Made by a program: the position numbers and the translations under genes. Below, piece by piece: positions 37,401 through 48,700 of a DNA stretch of 64,000 nucleotides (position 1 is the stretch's first letter; every line of letters starts with the position of its first letter). The DNA lies in contig NC_031769.1 in assembly GCF_001522545.3 (NCBI RefSeq), positions 17,334,577-17,398,576 of the forward strand, given 5' to 3'. This stretch comes from Parus major. Its lineage: Eukaryota > Chordata > Aves > Passeriformes > Paridae. Under the pieces are notes generated by a model. The model searched no databases, had not been told where the DNA came from, and saw only the letters and a program-made list of their open reading frames with translations.

Positions 37401-39292
37401 GTCTCCAATCTACATCATCAAGATATCCACATATTTGCTATGAAAGTGAAGTTCTGTTCTAATACTTTTATCTAAAACATGAGAATAACAAAGTGTCATT
37501 CATAGATGGCATCTGGTGTAAACTATTTTAAGATCATATTTAGAAAAGGGAATGAAATGTCTCTACTGCTTTAAGGCTCTCTCATTGATAAAAGGTTTAT
37601 TTGCATTTATTCTGCCAAGTACATTTTGAACTCCACAGTACAAAACCCCTGCCTGTTAATTGATGTGGTATTTGAGCTTCAGATTAATATCCTTTTGATT
37701 GTTCTCCTGACAGGACTCCAATGAGCCAAACAGAGCAGCTTTGCCTGGGAGGAAACTCATAAAACATGAATCGGAGAGTCAGTCCATAAATAGAAGTAGC
37801 TCAGATTGTATATCCAGTCCTTCACTGTATTAAAGAAGTTCTCATCCAGCAAAAATGAGCACACCCACTTCCTGCTGGAGACATTCATCCACCTTCAACT
37901 CAGCCCACTTGCTTCTTGGAACTGACATTAGTTCTAAACCAAACTGATGATCTGAAGTGGGGTGATTGCTTGAGTTTCATTTGATTTGGGGATTTTTTTC
38001 AAGGAGAGGAATATGACAACAACATGGTGGGAGAACATAAGCCAAAAGTTATTTCCTCAGTTTCTCAGTTAAAAGTCAAATGAGTAGAGTAAACACAGGC
38101 AAACCCATGTAAGCACAAAAGCAAGACATCCCAGGAGAGCAAAAATGAGAGCTTATATAAGAGACATTACACACCTCATTATGGAATTCAAAATATTTGA
38201 CAAGGCAAAGCCTGTTGAGATCTGTAAACAAAGTATGAATGTTGGTGCTTCAAGGCAAAAAACAAGAACAAGCAGATACCAAAGGATACAAAGGTGAGTT
38301 TAAGCTCGTCCATCTAAAGTCTTTCAAAACACTCTAGAGGTGCCAAACTTTTGCAGTGACATCCTGTTCATTCAGTACAGCAAAATGCTGAGCAAGTAAG
38401 AAGCAAACCCGATTGTTCAGAGTGTAGAAACACTGCAGTAAAACAATTACCTTGGTATGTTAAATATCATTGTAGAACATAAAGCTATTTGGCTGGTGCT
38501 TAAATGAATGCAAGAGGAATTTATTAACATTTTTATGAAGAATAAATATGTTCTTGCTTATAATTTAGCAGCAAGGTGATATTGATAAAGGTCTAGTGTA
38601 TGGAAGTGTCTCATCACTGAACCTTGTTTGTGCAAGGTTGCTAAAACAGGCTGTGCAGTCCTTAGTCCTGCAAGCAGATCAGCTCCCTTTGGTGGGATAG
38701 CAAAGGTCTGCATCCCTCCCACTTTTACATACATTCAAAGCTCAGAACCCCCAGCTATCTCAGCAAGGAGAGACGGCAGCACACTCAAGAACGGAGCACT
38801 TACACCCCTGCTACAGCCTGGTGTTGTCATTCCCAAAGACACCACAAACAGCTCCTAATCTCTCAAAATGTAATCAGAGCTGAGTTTCAAGAGAGATTAG
38901 TTGAATGCTCAGCTCAAGGGCACTTTTTGAAGGTGAAGGGCTCAACAAAACTCCCTTGCTTGCAAAATTCAAACCTGCTGTAGTGTAATATGAGCAACAA
39001 CTTTAAAGCACTGAAAAAGGGCAAACTAACTGATGAAACTGCCTGTTTCAATATTAGAAGAGAAAAACAGGTCATGGCTTTACTTGTAACAGAGTTTTTG
39101 CTTTTCATTTTGTGAAAGTACATGTTTATCTAGTAGAACATAACTTAGTATTCTATTTCTATAGCAATCACAGAACTAGACAACAGAGTAGTCAGTAATA
39201 GTAAAATAGCACATTATCAGATACCATACAGTGTTGCCTTAATTTGCCAGATTTTACCAGATTTACCAGAATTTATCAGATACCATAAAGAT

Positions 39293-39310
39293 TTACATTA
39301 GCTAATGTAA
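39293..39310. repeat. 18-bp perfect palindrome
   Basis: TTACATTAGCTAATGTAA is its own reverse complement. Just upstream, a 14-bp word TATCAGATACCATA occurs twice (about 39216 and 39274), separated by degenerate CCAGATTTTACCAG-type words. This small local repeat cluster is of unknown origin. Confidence 0.6.
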
Positions 39311-40564
39311 TAACTTTACATTACACTCACACAGTTCATCCATTTGGATTATTAGCAATCTAATATTTCTTGATTCATCATGCTTTTAAAAGAGGTTACT
39401 AGTAATTCTAATGCCAAAATTAAACACACTCACAGCCCTCTAGATAAATAGATAATAAAAAAAAAATCTAATATTCTCATAATATAAAATAAAAAAATAA
39501 TGCAATAAGTTAATCTCTAAATAAAAAAAAAGAACTTTGATGTTACATTGGGTATACAGTACAGACTTACTGTAATTGCAACCAAATTCTGTGCAATAGC
39601 AACCAAAGAAACATTCCCTGTAAAGCCTGTTATAGTTATACAAGTTAAAATATAGAAAGATATATGCACTAGGCAGCAGAATAAACTGAACAAACCTTTT
39701 TTCCTGCAGGAAGTGTGTGAGAGAAGTGCTTGAATGTCATTGCTAACTTGGATTTGGAAACCCAGCTCATCCCTCTTGGCATAGGTCAAACAGCTCAGAA
39801 GTGTGATCCTGATGGGAGGAGGAAATCAGTATACATTGAACAGGTTGCTTTGTCCTCCTTTCTCTCCCCAAGGCAAGAGAAACATCAAAAAAGTTTCATC
39901 CTATCATGAGATCAGAAGACCACATATAGAGGAGAGAAAGTTTCACCAAAAAGCCACTTTCTTTGGTCTCAGCAGCAATTGCACGTCAAAGGCTTGACTG
40001 CAGTTTGGGTTTGTAACTGAGCTGCCCATCAAGAATGGGGACTGTCTCTGTATTCCTGCCTGTAACAGCACCTGCAGTGAAACTGGTCACAGGACTTTGC
40101 ATGCAGTGCTTCTCCTAAGGTAGAGCCACAGACGCATCCACTGAACCAATTTTAAAAAATTTCAGAAATCAGCTACATATGCATAGGTTGATACAGGAGA
40201 GCAAAGGTATAAATTTAAAACCAAGTCATTCCCTACAGGCAGCCAGGCACCCTCCTCCTGCTTTTGCTTTAATCTCACCCAGGTTTGGCAGACCAGGGCT
40301 GCCAATCCTGGGCCTCATCCACAGCACTCCAGTGGCAATTCATTGCAGTTTTGCACTGGAGCATAATCATACGCTCTGGTTTTTTGTGAGTTCCTTTCCT
40401 AACAGCTTGTCTGCTTCAATCTCTCTTTGACTCTGAACAACCATTGAACTGATGCCTCTAGAAAACTGTCCACATTAACTCTTATGCCGCCTTTCTGAGT
40501 GGTAGTAGGGACTAGGTACTGAGTGGTACTTACTGACAATGTTTATACTTAGAGGGATGGACTT

Positions 40565-40620
40565 TTTTTCTGCATTATGCATTACCTCATAATTTTTCTG
40601 CATTATGCATTACCTCACAA
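40565..40620. repeat. 28-bp tandem duplication
   Basis: Two adjacent 28-bp copies (40565-40592 and 40593-40620) start with TTTTTCTGCATTATGC and differ only near the end (CATAA against CACAA). The duplicated unit includes the end of the reverse-transcriptase motif described next, so it arose after that element inserted. Confidence 0.95.
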
Positions 40621-40667
40621 CTATTGACATTGAATTTCATGTGCCTTTTCATTAGCCAGTCGTCTCT
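40602..40667 (-). pseudogene. CR1-clade LINE reverse-transcriptase fragment, minus strand
   Basis: The minus-strand translation reads DDWLMKRHMKFNVNSCEVMH. This fits the WxxxxLMKFNVDKCKVMHLG block that follows the catalytic FADD box in CR1-clade reverse transcriptases. It is the same block seen on the plus strand at about 13613-13642. The frame is open over the whole 22 codons, then breaks. At higher coordinates (upstream on the minus strand) the sequence is too decayed to place securely. A KGIPKDRVIGT-like word near 41195 could be the KGIPQGSVLGP block, but the spacing is about 300 bp too long. This is a dead fragment of an old element. Confidence 0.65.
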
Positions 40668-40809
40668 GAAAATCTGCTCGCACAACTTCAGGGCAGACTA
40701 CTCTGAGAAAATGCTCTGGTTTAACATCCACATTGCTGTCACTTATTTCATTTTTCAAATTTTCTTACCATATCCCTTATGCCTTAAATGGCATAGTCAC
40801 AAGCACAAA

Positions 40810-41463
40810 TCAGGTGATAAGCCACCAATAACCTCCTGTTTTTACCAATGTACAGCCATGGAACATCTGAATATGAAGGAGGTCAGAGTCCTTCAAAAGG
40901 CTATGCTCTACGTGCTCCTCCCCACTGTGCAGTGTCCCTGCCCTTTGCACTGTGCCCTCCTGCAGGCTGTGACTCTCCTTTCTCCTGGGTGCCATGGGCT
41001 GCAAACTTGGGGGACACAGCAGGGTGAGCTGAGGCACAGAGCCCTCATCAACACACATCAAAACTACACCCATGACATTTCCAAACAGCAACAAGAGGTG
41101 ACAGGGGCAAAGCTGGCCCAGGCCAGTTGCACAACATCTTTGAAAGACAGAGGAGCACTTCACTCTGACTGTCCCTATGACTCTGTCCTTAGGGATACCT
41201 TTGGTATCAGGTTCTTGGGTTTTTGTCCTGGGCCAAGGATCCATGGAAAGAGCCTTCTTATGAGTGAGAAAATTGCTCCTGTCTCCTGCTGTCTTTTCAA
41301 ATCTACTGACTTTCTTGGTATGGATGTCAGACTTCTTAATCAGTAGTCTTTCAGATAATTCCTCAACCTTTTTTTGAAGACCTGTGTCCCTTTTGCAGCC
41401 TTCCATTATTTTGTCCTTAAGTGCTTTAAAATCTATCTCAAACAGGACAATTTCAGTTACCAA
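40810..41463 (-). other. unexplained 217-codon open frame, minus strand
   Basis: The frame is long for this window. It begins with a Lys/Glu-rich stretch (residues 1-60, with FKALKDKIMEGC and LQKKVEELSERLL, which could form a short helix). A Cys/Leu-rich middle and a Gln/His-rich end follow. I recognise no domain. A plus-strand frame of 240 codons (40624-41346) overlaps it almost completely, so local absence of stops on both strands is the simpler explanation. It lies on the same strand as, and upstream of, the CR1-clade fragment at 40602-40667, and residues DTKGIPKDRVIGT faintly recall the RT KGIPQGSVLGP block. It may thus be decayed LINE sequence rather than a gene. Confidence 0.25.
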
Positions 41464-42494
41464 GACTCCTGCATGACTTTGTTCTGGTCCTGGGGAGAGG
41501 TTAGATTCAGTTTTGCTGATTTATGCAAATCAGTTTCTCATACTCAACCCCTGCAAAGAATGACTCCAGTGGGAGCATCACTGACCTGTCCTGTAACCGC
41601 CACTAATAGAAACACATAATTTAGCTCTGCTGCAAGGTCCTGTCTCCATAGGGTCCTTTTCTACCCCTTCATCATCTGTTGGTCCAGTTGACTTTCTGGG
41701 CAACTTTCCTCTTTGATGTTTTTAAAGCAGGTTTTATAGCAGCTTTCACACCTTTATACTCATTCCCTCTCTAAAACCTCTTTGGCCTATTTTGCCCTAA
41801 AAAATTGCAACTTTTTCATGTTGTCTTCTGTGCCTTCATTGTCTGCCTACCCCCCACTTGATTTTGGATAGTTGCACAACATAAGGATCTTAATGATTTT
41901 AATTTAAATTAGGTACAGCCTTTTTTTCAAACTTATGGAATACTTATTCTTAAGGAATTTTAATTTTAAAATTGTTATATAAAAGAAAGACATGTAATTA
42001 AGAAGGAAATTTAATCTCTTTCTAAAGAGGAAATCTTTTCCATACACTACGGAAAGTTGTGTCTACTACACACAATCTGAATTTCTGCATTCAAATAACT
42101 CTTTAAAGAGCTCATTAATTGTCATCTCCTCAGGATACAAAAGGTTGCTGTGGAATGGAAGAGAAAAAAGGTTTAATGAGGCCTGCCTTTTACTCCCATG
42201 ACTCACTTCCTAATATGCATGAAGGCAATGGCCACTTGAGCTGCTGTACAAATAGAGGGTAGCAGCATCCTACAGCAGAATGTGAACTGTTGATGTGTTC
42301 AGTTTTGCCTCTTGGGATTCTGACTTTCAGAACCATGCCTGTGAAAGATAAGAGGCAATTTCTATCTTCTGAGGGAGCACAGGACAGAGGCTGTATCTGA
42401 ACTCCCGTGCCCTCATGTCTCAGGTTGTTGGAGTCTGGGATACAGAGTGTGTGCCTTTGTTTCTGATACTTAACTCTAAGATCCAGAAAAACAC
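41464..42494. other. non-coding DNA, nothing recognised
   Basis: This AT-rich stretch has several T and A runs (about 41880-42010). The 104-codon minus frame at 42190-42504 has no recognisable motif and ends at the inverted repeats bordering the LTR. Confidence 0.5.
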
Positions 42495-42552
42495 TGAATT
42501 TCATATAACATGAAATTCATGAGCATGTTTTCATGGTGATACATGAAAACAA
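42495..42552. repeat. two adjacent short inverted repeats
   Basis: TGAATTTCAT (42495-42504) pairs perfectly with ATGAAATTCA (42510-42519) across 5 bp. TGTTTTCAT (42526-42534) pairs with ATGAAAACA (42543-42551) across 8 bp. The pair lies at or just outside the 5' edge of the LTR that follows. Confidence 0.7.
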
Positions 42553-43083
42553 CTGTTAAAGTTAGATAGAAAAGCTAAAAGTGTAAGTGTATAGATTAGA
42601 GAGTTTTCTTAAGTCACTGGGTAAAAAAGTTAGTTTAGAAAGCAGAAGACAAGATGGAGGATTTAGGGTGTTGTCTCTTGTCCTTCTTTCTTCATCATAT
42701 TCTTCTTCTAGAGGTTTTTGGGTAATAGTAAATGATTGGTTAGAAAATGCCGCAGTGCAGCACACAGGTGATGGGTCATTGGGTCATTAAGGAAAATAAT
42801 ATACGTGTCTATAGTTAATTGGGTAAGAATAGGTATAAAGATAAAAGAACTGCGTAATTCAGGGCCATTTTGTGTTTTCAAACAAAAATTGAGCCACAAG
42901 GCCTTGTTGTACCGTCAGAAGAAAGAAATGTACCAGATTGCAAAGAATTAAGCTTGTGCAGCTAGTCTGGAGAGACCTGCCAAGTTTTGTGATGACCTTC
43001 TAATAAACACTGGAAATAAGATTCTAACAAGCTCAGGAGTTTTCTTCAAGCCTAAAGAACTGAGATAAGCAGGGCTCCCCACA
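42520..43083 (+). mobile_element. solo LTR, ERVK-like avian endogenous retrovirus
   Basis: The stretch has the architecture of a retroviral LTR and resembles bird ERVK-type LTRs I recall. The left part is A-rich with short GTTAAAGTTAG-type words. A CTTCTTTCTTCATC pyrimidine tract leads to GGTTTTTGGGTAATAG. A TATA-like box, TATAAAG, is at 42834-42840. Next come an AATTCAGGGCCATTTTGTG segment and a polyadenylation signal, AATAAA, at 43002-43007. The TATA to AATAAA distance of about 165 bp fits an R region. No gag, pol or env sequence and no primer-binding site follows, so this is a solo LTR left by recombination. Both ends are approximate (start 42508-42543, end near the CA at 43083), and I could not find a target-site duplication. 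Confidence 0.6.
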
Positions 43084-45580
43084 AGGGAGAATCCCAAAAG
43101 AATCCAGCCCAAAAGAGACTGAGAAAACCAGGAAGAGAAAGAAAATTACAGAAGAAATGCAGCAGAATCAGAGAAAGAGAAAAATAATTTTTTAGAGAAA
43201 AGTTACACAGGTGTCTCCTGTGGGAAGAGGATGAATGGTAGCTCAGGTTCCCTTTGGCCCACAGGCTCCAACCACCTTCCTGCAGAATTCCAGACCCTGG
43301 AGAGGGGAAGTGCAGACTTGCATCTTCATTCAGTGGAGTGTTGAGACACACTAAGACATATAGAGAGTCTCAGATTCTGCAAGACAGGTGGTGTGTTTGG
43401 GACCTAACCTGAGCACAGGATCAAAGATAGGCTGGAGCTGCTCTACTTCACATCACTGCTACAGCACAGCCTGTAACATCACCCACCCAGCACACAGGAA
43501 AAGGAGCCCAAACCTGATCCACCATCCTGTCCCCAGGCATGAGGTCCTGTCCCTGCAGGAAGAGCAGAATCACCCCAGCAGCTCAAGGACACACAGCCAG
43601 TTTGTGCTGAAAGCAGTCCTGAGTAAGGAGACACTGGTTTTGTGGCTCCTCCAGGTCAATAAATCAAGTGCACAACCCACTCTCCTGATTTTCTTACCAC
43701 ATTGGTGTAACTAGATGTGATTTGTCTGAAACCAGTGAAGTGTCTGAAACAGATAAGCCAGAAGAACTGGAAAGTCACTTTTCTTTTGTAAGCCTTAATG
43801 ATCTTTCCTCCATGCAGCTAATGGTTCCCACACACTTTGTAGTGTGTTGTTGGTTGTCACCTTTCTGTGAGCTGTTCTTCATGGTGGTCTCTGTCTTCTA
43901 TTGTTTCAACAGAAGCAGAGTAAAATCTGGTCTGTGCGCTGGTTCCCGCGTTTTTTTTGGAAAATAAAATCTGAAATACAGCCAATGTCCCAGTGACCAT
44001 GTGCAGCAATGAGCAAACTTCATCTCCTGTTTCAAAATCAACATTGAAACCAGAACAACCACCTCAAGAGCAGGAATGTAGGTCCATCTGCATAGGAGAG
44101 GTTTGCCTCTTTTTTCACAGATGTGTGAAGGTGGCTCATGACAACCAGGTGTGTGACTTCCATCAGCTGTGACACAACAGATTTTCGGGTGTATGGTCAG
44201 GTTCCCAAGAGTCCCCATGAATCTGGGCTTCAGCTTGCAATGACACCTGCTTTTCAAAAAGAAAGTGGTTTCAGCTGCTCACATGAGGCAGTACCAAAAG
44301 TGTGCCAAAGAGGATTCCAGACAATGTCACTGCATTCCTGCACATCCCTCAGGTCTCTCTCAAGTAGGCTTTTTTGTTTCTTTTGATATTTATCTCAGTC
44401 TTCTACAGAGATAAGAATGGGACACGACATTACCAGGAGGTGGTGATTTTGCTCAGTTTAAGATCTAAGTAGAGAGGAAAATAAGATTTATTTGTCAGCT
44501 CAACATTTAATGCTTTAGTCCTTAATACAGCACTAAAATTACTCTATTAGGGAAGGGAAAAAAATTTTCACAGCATTGAAAATATGAACTCTCCCAATGT
44601 ACAAGCAACAGAAGTTTAAACTCGGATGCATTTCAAACAAGGACAGAAAACAAAATAGCCCAACAAAGTTCTTAAAACAAGGCTGAGTAAGAAGTCTAGC
44701 AACCACAACAGATTACATAATATTTATCCTGAAAATTCCTTCAGTAATTTTATTCCCCCACAAAAAGAAGCTCCATTAGAGATGCCCTGAGAACATACAT
44801 TTAGCTTTTAATCACATTTTCACGATCATGCTGCAGGTAGATTGTCAGGTGGTTTTAAGATTAAGATGCTTTTGAACACCAAATCTATGTGACTTACAGG
44901 ACTGAAAGATGCTACCAGATACAGCACTTTGGCTATACATTTCCCAGAACAAAACAAAATTGCACAACAGTAATATTTTCAAAGATCTGTAAATATTAAG
45001 TCTCAGTAAGCAAATCACACAATTCAAGTTTCAGTGGAAAAGAACCACCTTGTACTCAAAACTTACAGGTATACTCCAATGAGTTAAATATCTCTGCTCA
45101 GAAATTACAACCATGTTTTGCTTTCTGTGGCTATCCTGTTCTTCACTAGGTCTGGCAGGAGTTTTGAATACAAAATATTAGTGATAAATTTTATCAGAAA
45201 TGTCAACAAAAGAAAAGGGATTTATAAATGTCTCTACAACAGGAAAAGCAGTCCTTCAACAAATCATCCAACTATTTGACCATGATGTTCTATAGAGCTG
45301 GTATATGAAAATATTTATTCAGTATTTATGTTTCATTCCAGTTTGGCATTTTCTGGAATACTTGCAGCACTTCTGGAGAATAAGGACATTTATTACAAAT
45401 ACATGTCTGTGATCATATTATATTGAAATTTTGTACAGTTCTCCTACATAAATCTTTTCTTTCTCATCCAGCTTACTCCCCACTAAATGAGAGGGAAGAA
45501 AAAGATACAAGTTTTATTCTAAAGATACCTTCACAAAGGAGATGTTACATGTTTCTTCAACTAGCTGAGCACAGATTTTT

Positions 45581-45760
45581 CTGCTGATGAACGAGCCCTT
45601 AATTGACTTCATTCAAACCACCCCAGGTGGGTGATTAAAAGATTGATTAGGGATTTGTCCCCTGCCTGTGAAGCCTGACTGCAGCTCACTTAGATTAATA
45701 GTGCATCTCTCCTCGAGCTTGAAATGATAATGCACTGCTTGATTGACTGAAGTGTCCCTG
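45581..45760. promoter_or_regulatory. candidate enhancer-like block with homeodomain/TALE sites
   Basis: The stretch packs several known-type transcription-factor words into about 180 bp. CCTTAATTGAC lies at 45597-45607. AAACCACCCCAGGTGGGTG lies near 45615-45633 and combines a GLI-like ACCACCC with an E-box CAGGTG. GATTAAAAGATTGATTAGG follows, then a perfect PBX/TALE-type TGATTGAC at 45740-45747. It contains no repeat. Function is inferred from motif density alone; short motifs occur by chance. Confidence 0.25.
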
Positions 45761-48700
45761 GGTCAAATCAAATAGGACAAACTGAGCCACAGAACATCTC
45801 CTTGGCTGCCATACAATATTAGCTACTTTTCAATGCACAATATATTTATCTTCCATTGCCCTACAGCATTCCATGACCATTGAATCAGAGAAAGAAAATC
45901 TCTTTAGAGGTGGGGAAGTGAAAAGGGAGGAAAGAAAGTAATCAACAAAAAAGATGGGTTTATTAACACTTGCTTACCCATCAAGAACCAATTTTCCCCT
46001 GGAAAGATTTTCCTCTAAACACCCACTGGGTTTCTGCTCTCCTCACAGAAGTTTGGCATCTTTAACTAGCAGTTTCTGTCAGGACCACATGAAAGGTCAT
46101 CACCTTCCATACCCTAGTGTTCATCTAAACCTTTCTGGGAATAAAACATTTGAAACTAATGTGGTTCCTTTATTGCCTAGAATCCAAAACAGGATATTGC
46201 AGCAGCAGGGAAGGTAGGAGGTTGGTAGGATTAATTTGAACACAGTAAATCAAAGACTTTCTCCCAGGAGGAGATTCCCACCTATCTGTTACCTGCCTTC
46301 TGGGGTGAGGCAATATGATGCCTGTTCCCCAAAATGAAAAACTAGGAAATGATGAGAAAAGACTTTTAATGAGTGGAGGCAATCAAAAAGTGGAATAAAA
46401 ATACTCCTTGAAAAAAAGATACCTCTCAAGTGAGATTCTGATTTCAGTTGGTGAGAAAAGGTCAGTGTCAGCAAGGATGGCTGCAGCAGTTTTTATGGCT
46501 GGTACCATGAGCTCTAGTACCAAAGATGACTGCATAGAGATTTCCACATCCCAGTGAAACATAGTATCTAAAAGTTGAAAATAAGGATCGAGATGAGAAG
46601 GTTTTGGTTGGAAGAGAAAATTTATTGACAGTATCAGAGCAAACTCAGAGTGAATTGTAACCAACTCAAAGTGGAGAGCACTCAGTTTGCTGGTGGCCAA
46701 GGGGTAAAGCAGACCTGGACTGAAGCAGTGTTTGCAGAGCCAGAGGTGGGGATGAAGGGCCACTGCAGAGGCTGGTGCTCAGGAGTAGCTGAAGAACAAT
46801 GATCTTTAGAGAAAACCCTGTGCTGAATCTCAGACTCTGAATAAAGCTTTTTCCTCTTCTCCACAGACAGCAGGCCTGGCTGACTGGTTTGTAGAAAGCC
46901 ACAGCTCAGTTTTCAGAAATCCCAGTTACAATCTGAGCCATCTTGTTCCCCTGGGCAGCTGAACTGACCTCTCTTGTGCTGGGATCATTGCTCATCTGCA
47001 GCTCTGTCAAGAGACAAGCTGAGTCCTTTCTCATAGGAATTTCTGAAATACAGCCAGCCATCACTGACCTTTCTATTAAAAACAACATTAAACTGATTTC
47101 TCAGGCTCAGTGCTCCTTGAGAAAGAAATGCAAACTGCACATTTCTCAGGGAAATGGCCACAAATAAAAACTTGTATTTTAACATTTGCCATTTGCGGAT
47201 CCATCTCCCAGAGTGGAATGGTATTCGAACCACTGCCTAAATACTCAAACAGAGCTTATAGAACAAGTTTTCTAGAATTGACTCATTACTGAAATATGAA
47301 ACAAGGGGGGAAAAAAAGAGTGGTCTAACAAGTAACATGACAAAATACCACTGGACATCACAAGCTGCCCTCTCACATTGCCAGGCAGTAGAAAGCAGCA
47401 GCCATCAGAAAAGCAGGGCTAAGAGCATCCAGTATTCCAGGATGAGAAAGTCCATTCACACCATCATATCCCATCCCAACTCTCTCTGCACCATCCCACT
47501 GAGTAGAGCCCACTGCATTCTTGGGGAATGCTAATGAGTAGGCAGGCTGCCAAATCAAGGCACTTTAAAGAATAAATAATCATTAAGAACAGGAAGAGAT
47601 TTATTTCTCATCATTCATTTCCTACCAAAAACTTTGCTCTGCTTTCTACAGCAGATATTCTCTGCACATAAATTGGCAAAGCACAGCTCCACTGCTGGGA
47701 GAGGCATTAAAAGACAGGCATGAAAGCACAGGACTAGGATGGGATTTTTATCCCTGTAATCAAATCCTGATAACACTTTGGTGTGCGTACCATGCTACAC
47801 ACAGCAGTCCTTGAAGTATCAGGGATTGTGTTGCAAAATCTCACAGTCCTGAATCTTTCTGTGTTAAAACCTTCATGTTTTCTAGCATCTGCAATGAGCT
47901 GAAGCCACTGCACTAGCTTGGGAAGCCTCAGGTACTTCAGCAGTTGAGGAAAAACATTGCAGCAGCTGCTCTGTTTGTTTTTTGGTTGGTTTTTTTTTTT
48001 CTTTCTTTTGTAAGGAGGACAAATGGTTTCATTTTTTAAACCTTGTAGTATTTTTGCTTTTAATGTTAACTTATTTTGTTTAAGAAGGTTTTCTTTAAAT
48101 GTTGTCCAGATTTAATCCCAGCTGGCAAATAAGTACCACCCAATGGGGAGAATTGATCAGCTGATCATCAGGAAACCTTAAGAATATTAGCTTTAGAAGG
48201 GTCCTTCTAAAACAAATTGTCTTAATGACCTGTTACTCTAAGTTCACCAGAGACCAGGTTAAAACAGCTCTCTCAATGTGAAGCTATGGCTTTATCTCTC
48301 TGTTCTAATTAAGGCATACTTCATGCCCAGTACACTGCCTATGCTTTTGTAAAGGCAGATATGAAAAGTAAAATGATTAATGATTCATGATTGACATTTC
48401 TCTCTACTCTCCCAATTAAAAACATTTCCAATCATTTGTTCAATTTAGCCTAATGGTAGTAAGACCTAAGACCATTAAGTATTATAAATTAAAGCGGGAG
48501 TCACAATGTGTAGCAGTTTCTTTACATTACTCTAAAAGCTTGTAACTTTAATAGACCTTGAATGTTCCATTAAAAAATTAACTCAGTCTTTTTTTGTCCT
48601 GTGAATGTTATATACAATGCTTAATGATTTATTCTGCTTAAGAATGTCTGTAAATAAAGTTTCTGTGGTATCAGACTAATTCTAGAAGCAGGGTTCTTTA

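Larger units (their letters stand above)
28601..40564. other. long non-coding stretch, no gene recognised
   Basis: The longest frame is 171 codons (31776-32291, plus), without a recognisable domain. Overlapping frames on both strands at 33165-33551, 34351-34758 and 36107-36683 lie in GC-richer patches and look like chance. Small structures are listed separately: an inverted repeat at 31112-31149, a G-run at 34389-34406 and a palindrome at 39293-39310. About 37560-37720 and 38450-38600 have the texture of conserved non-coding sequence. I see no repeat tail or LTR edge. Confidence 0.55.

Noticed and set aside
43722..43967. 81-codon plus frame with an acidic start and a membrane-like segment
   Set aside because: It starts at TTG, not ATG, and has no upstream promoter or splice signal.
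46383..46763. 126-codon minus-strand frame with evenly mixed residues
   Set aside because: No recognised domain, no splice context, and nothing to separate it from chance at this length.
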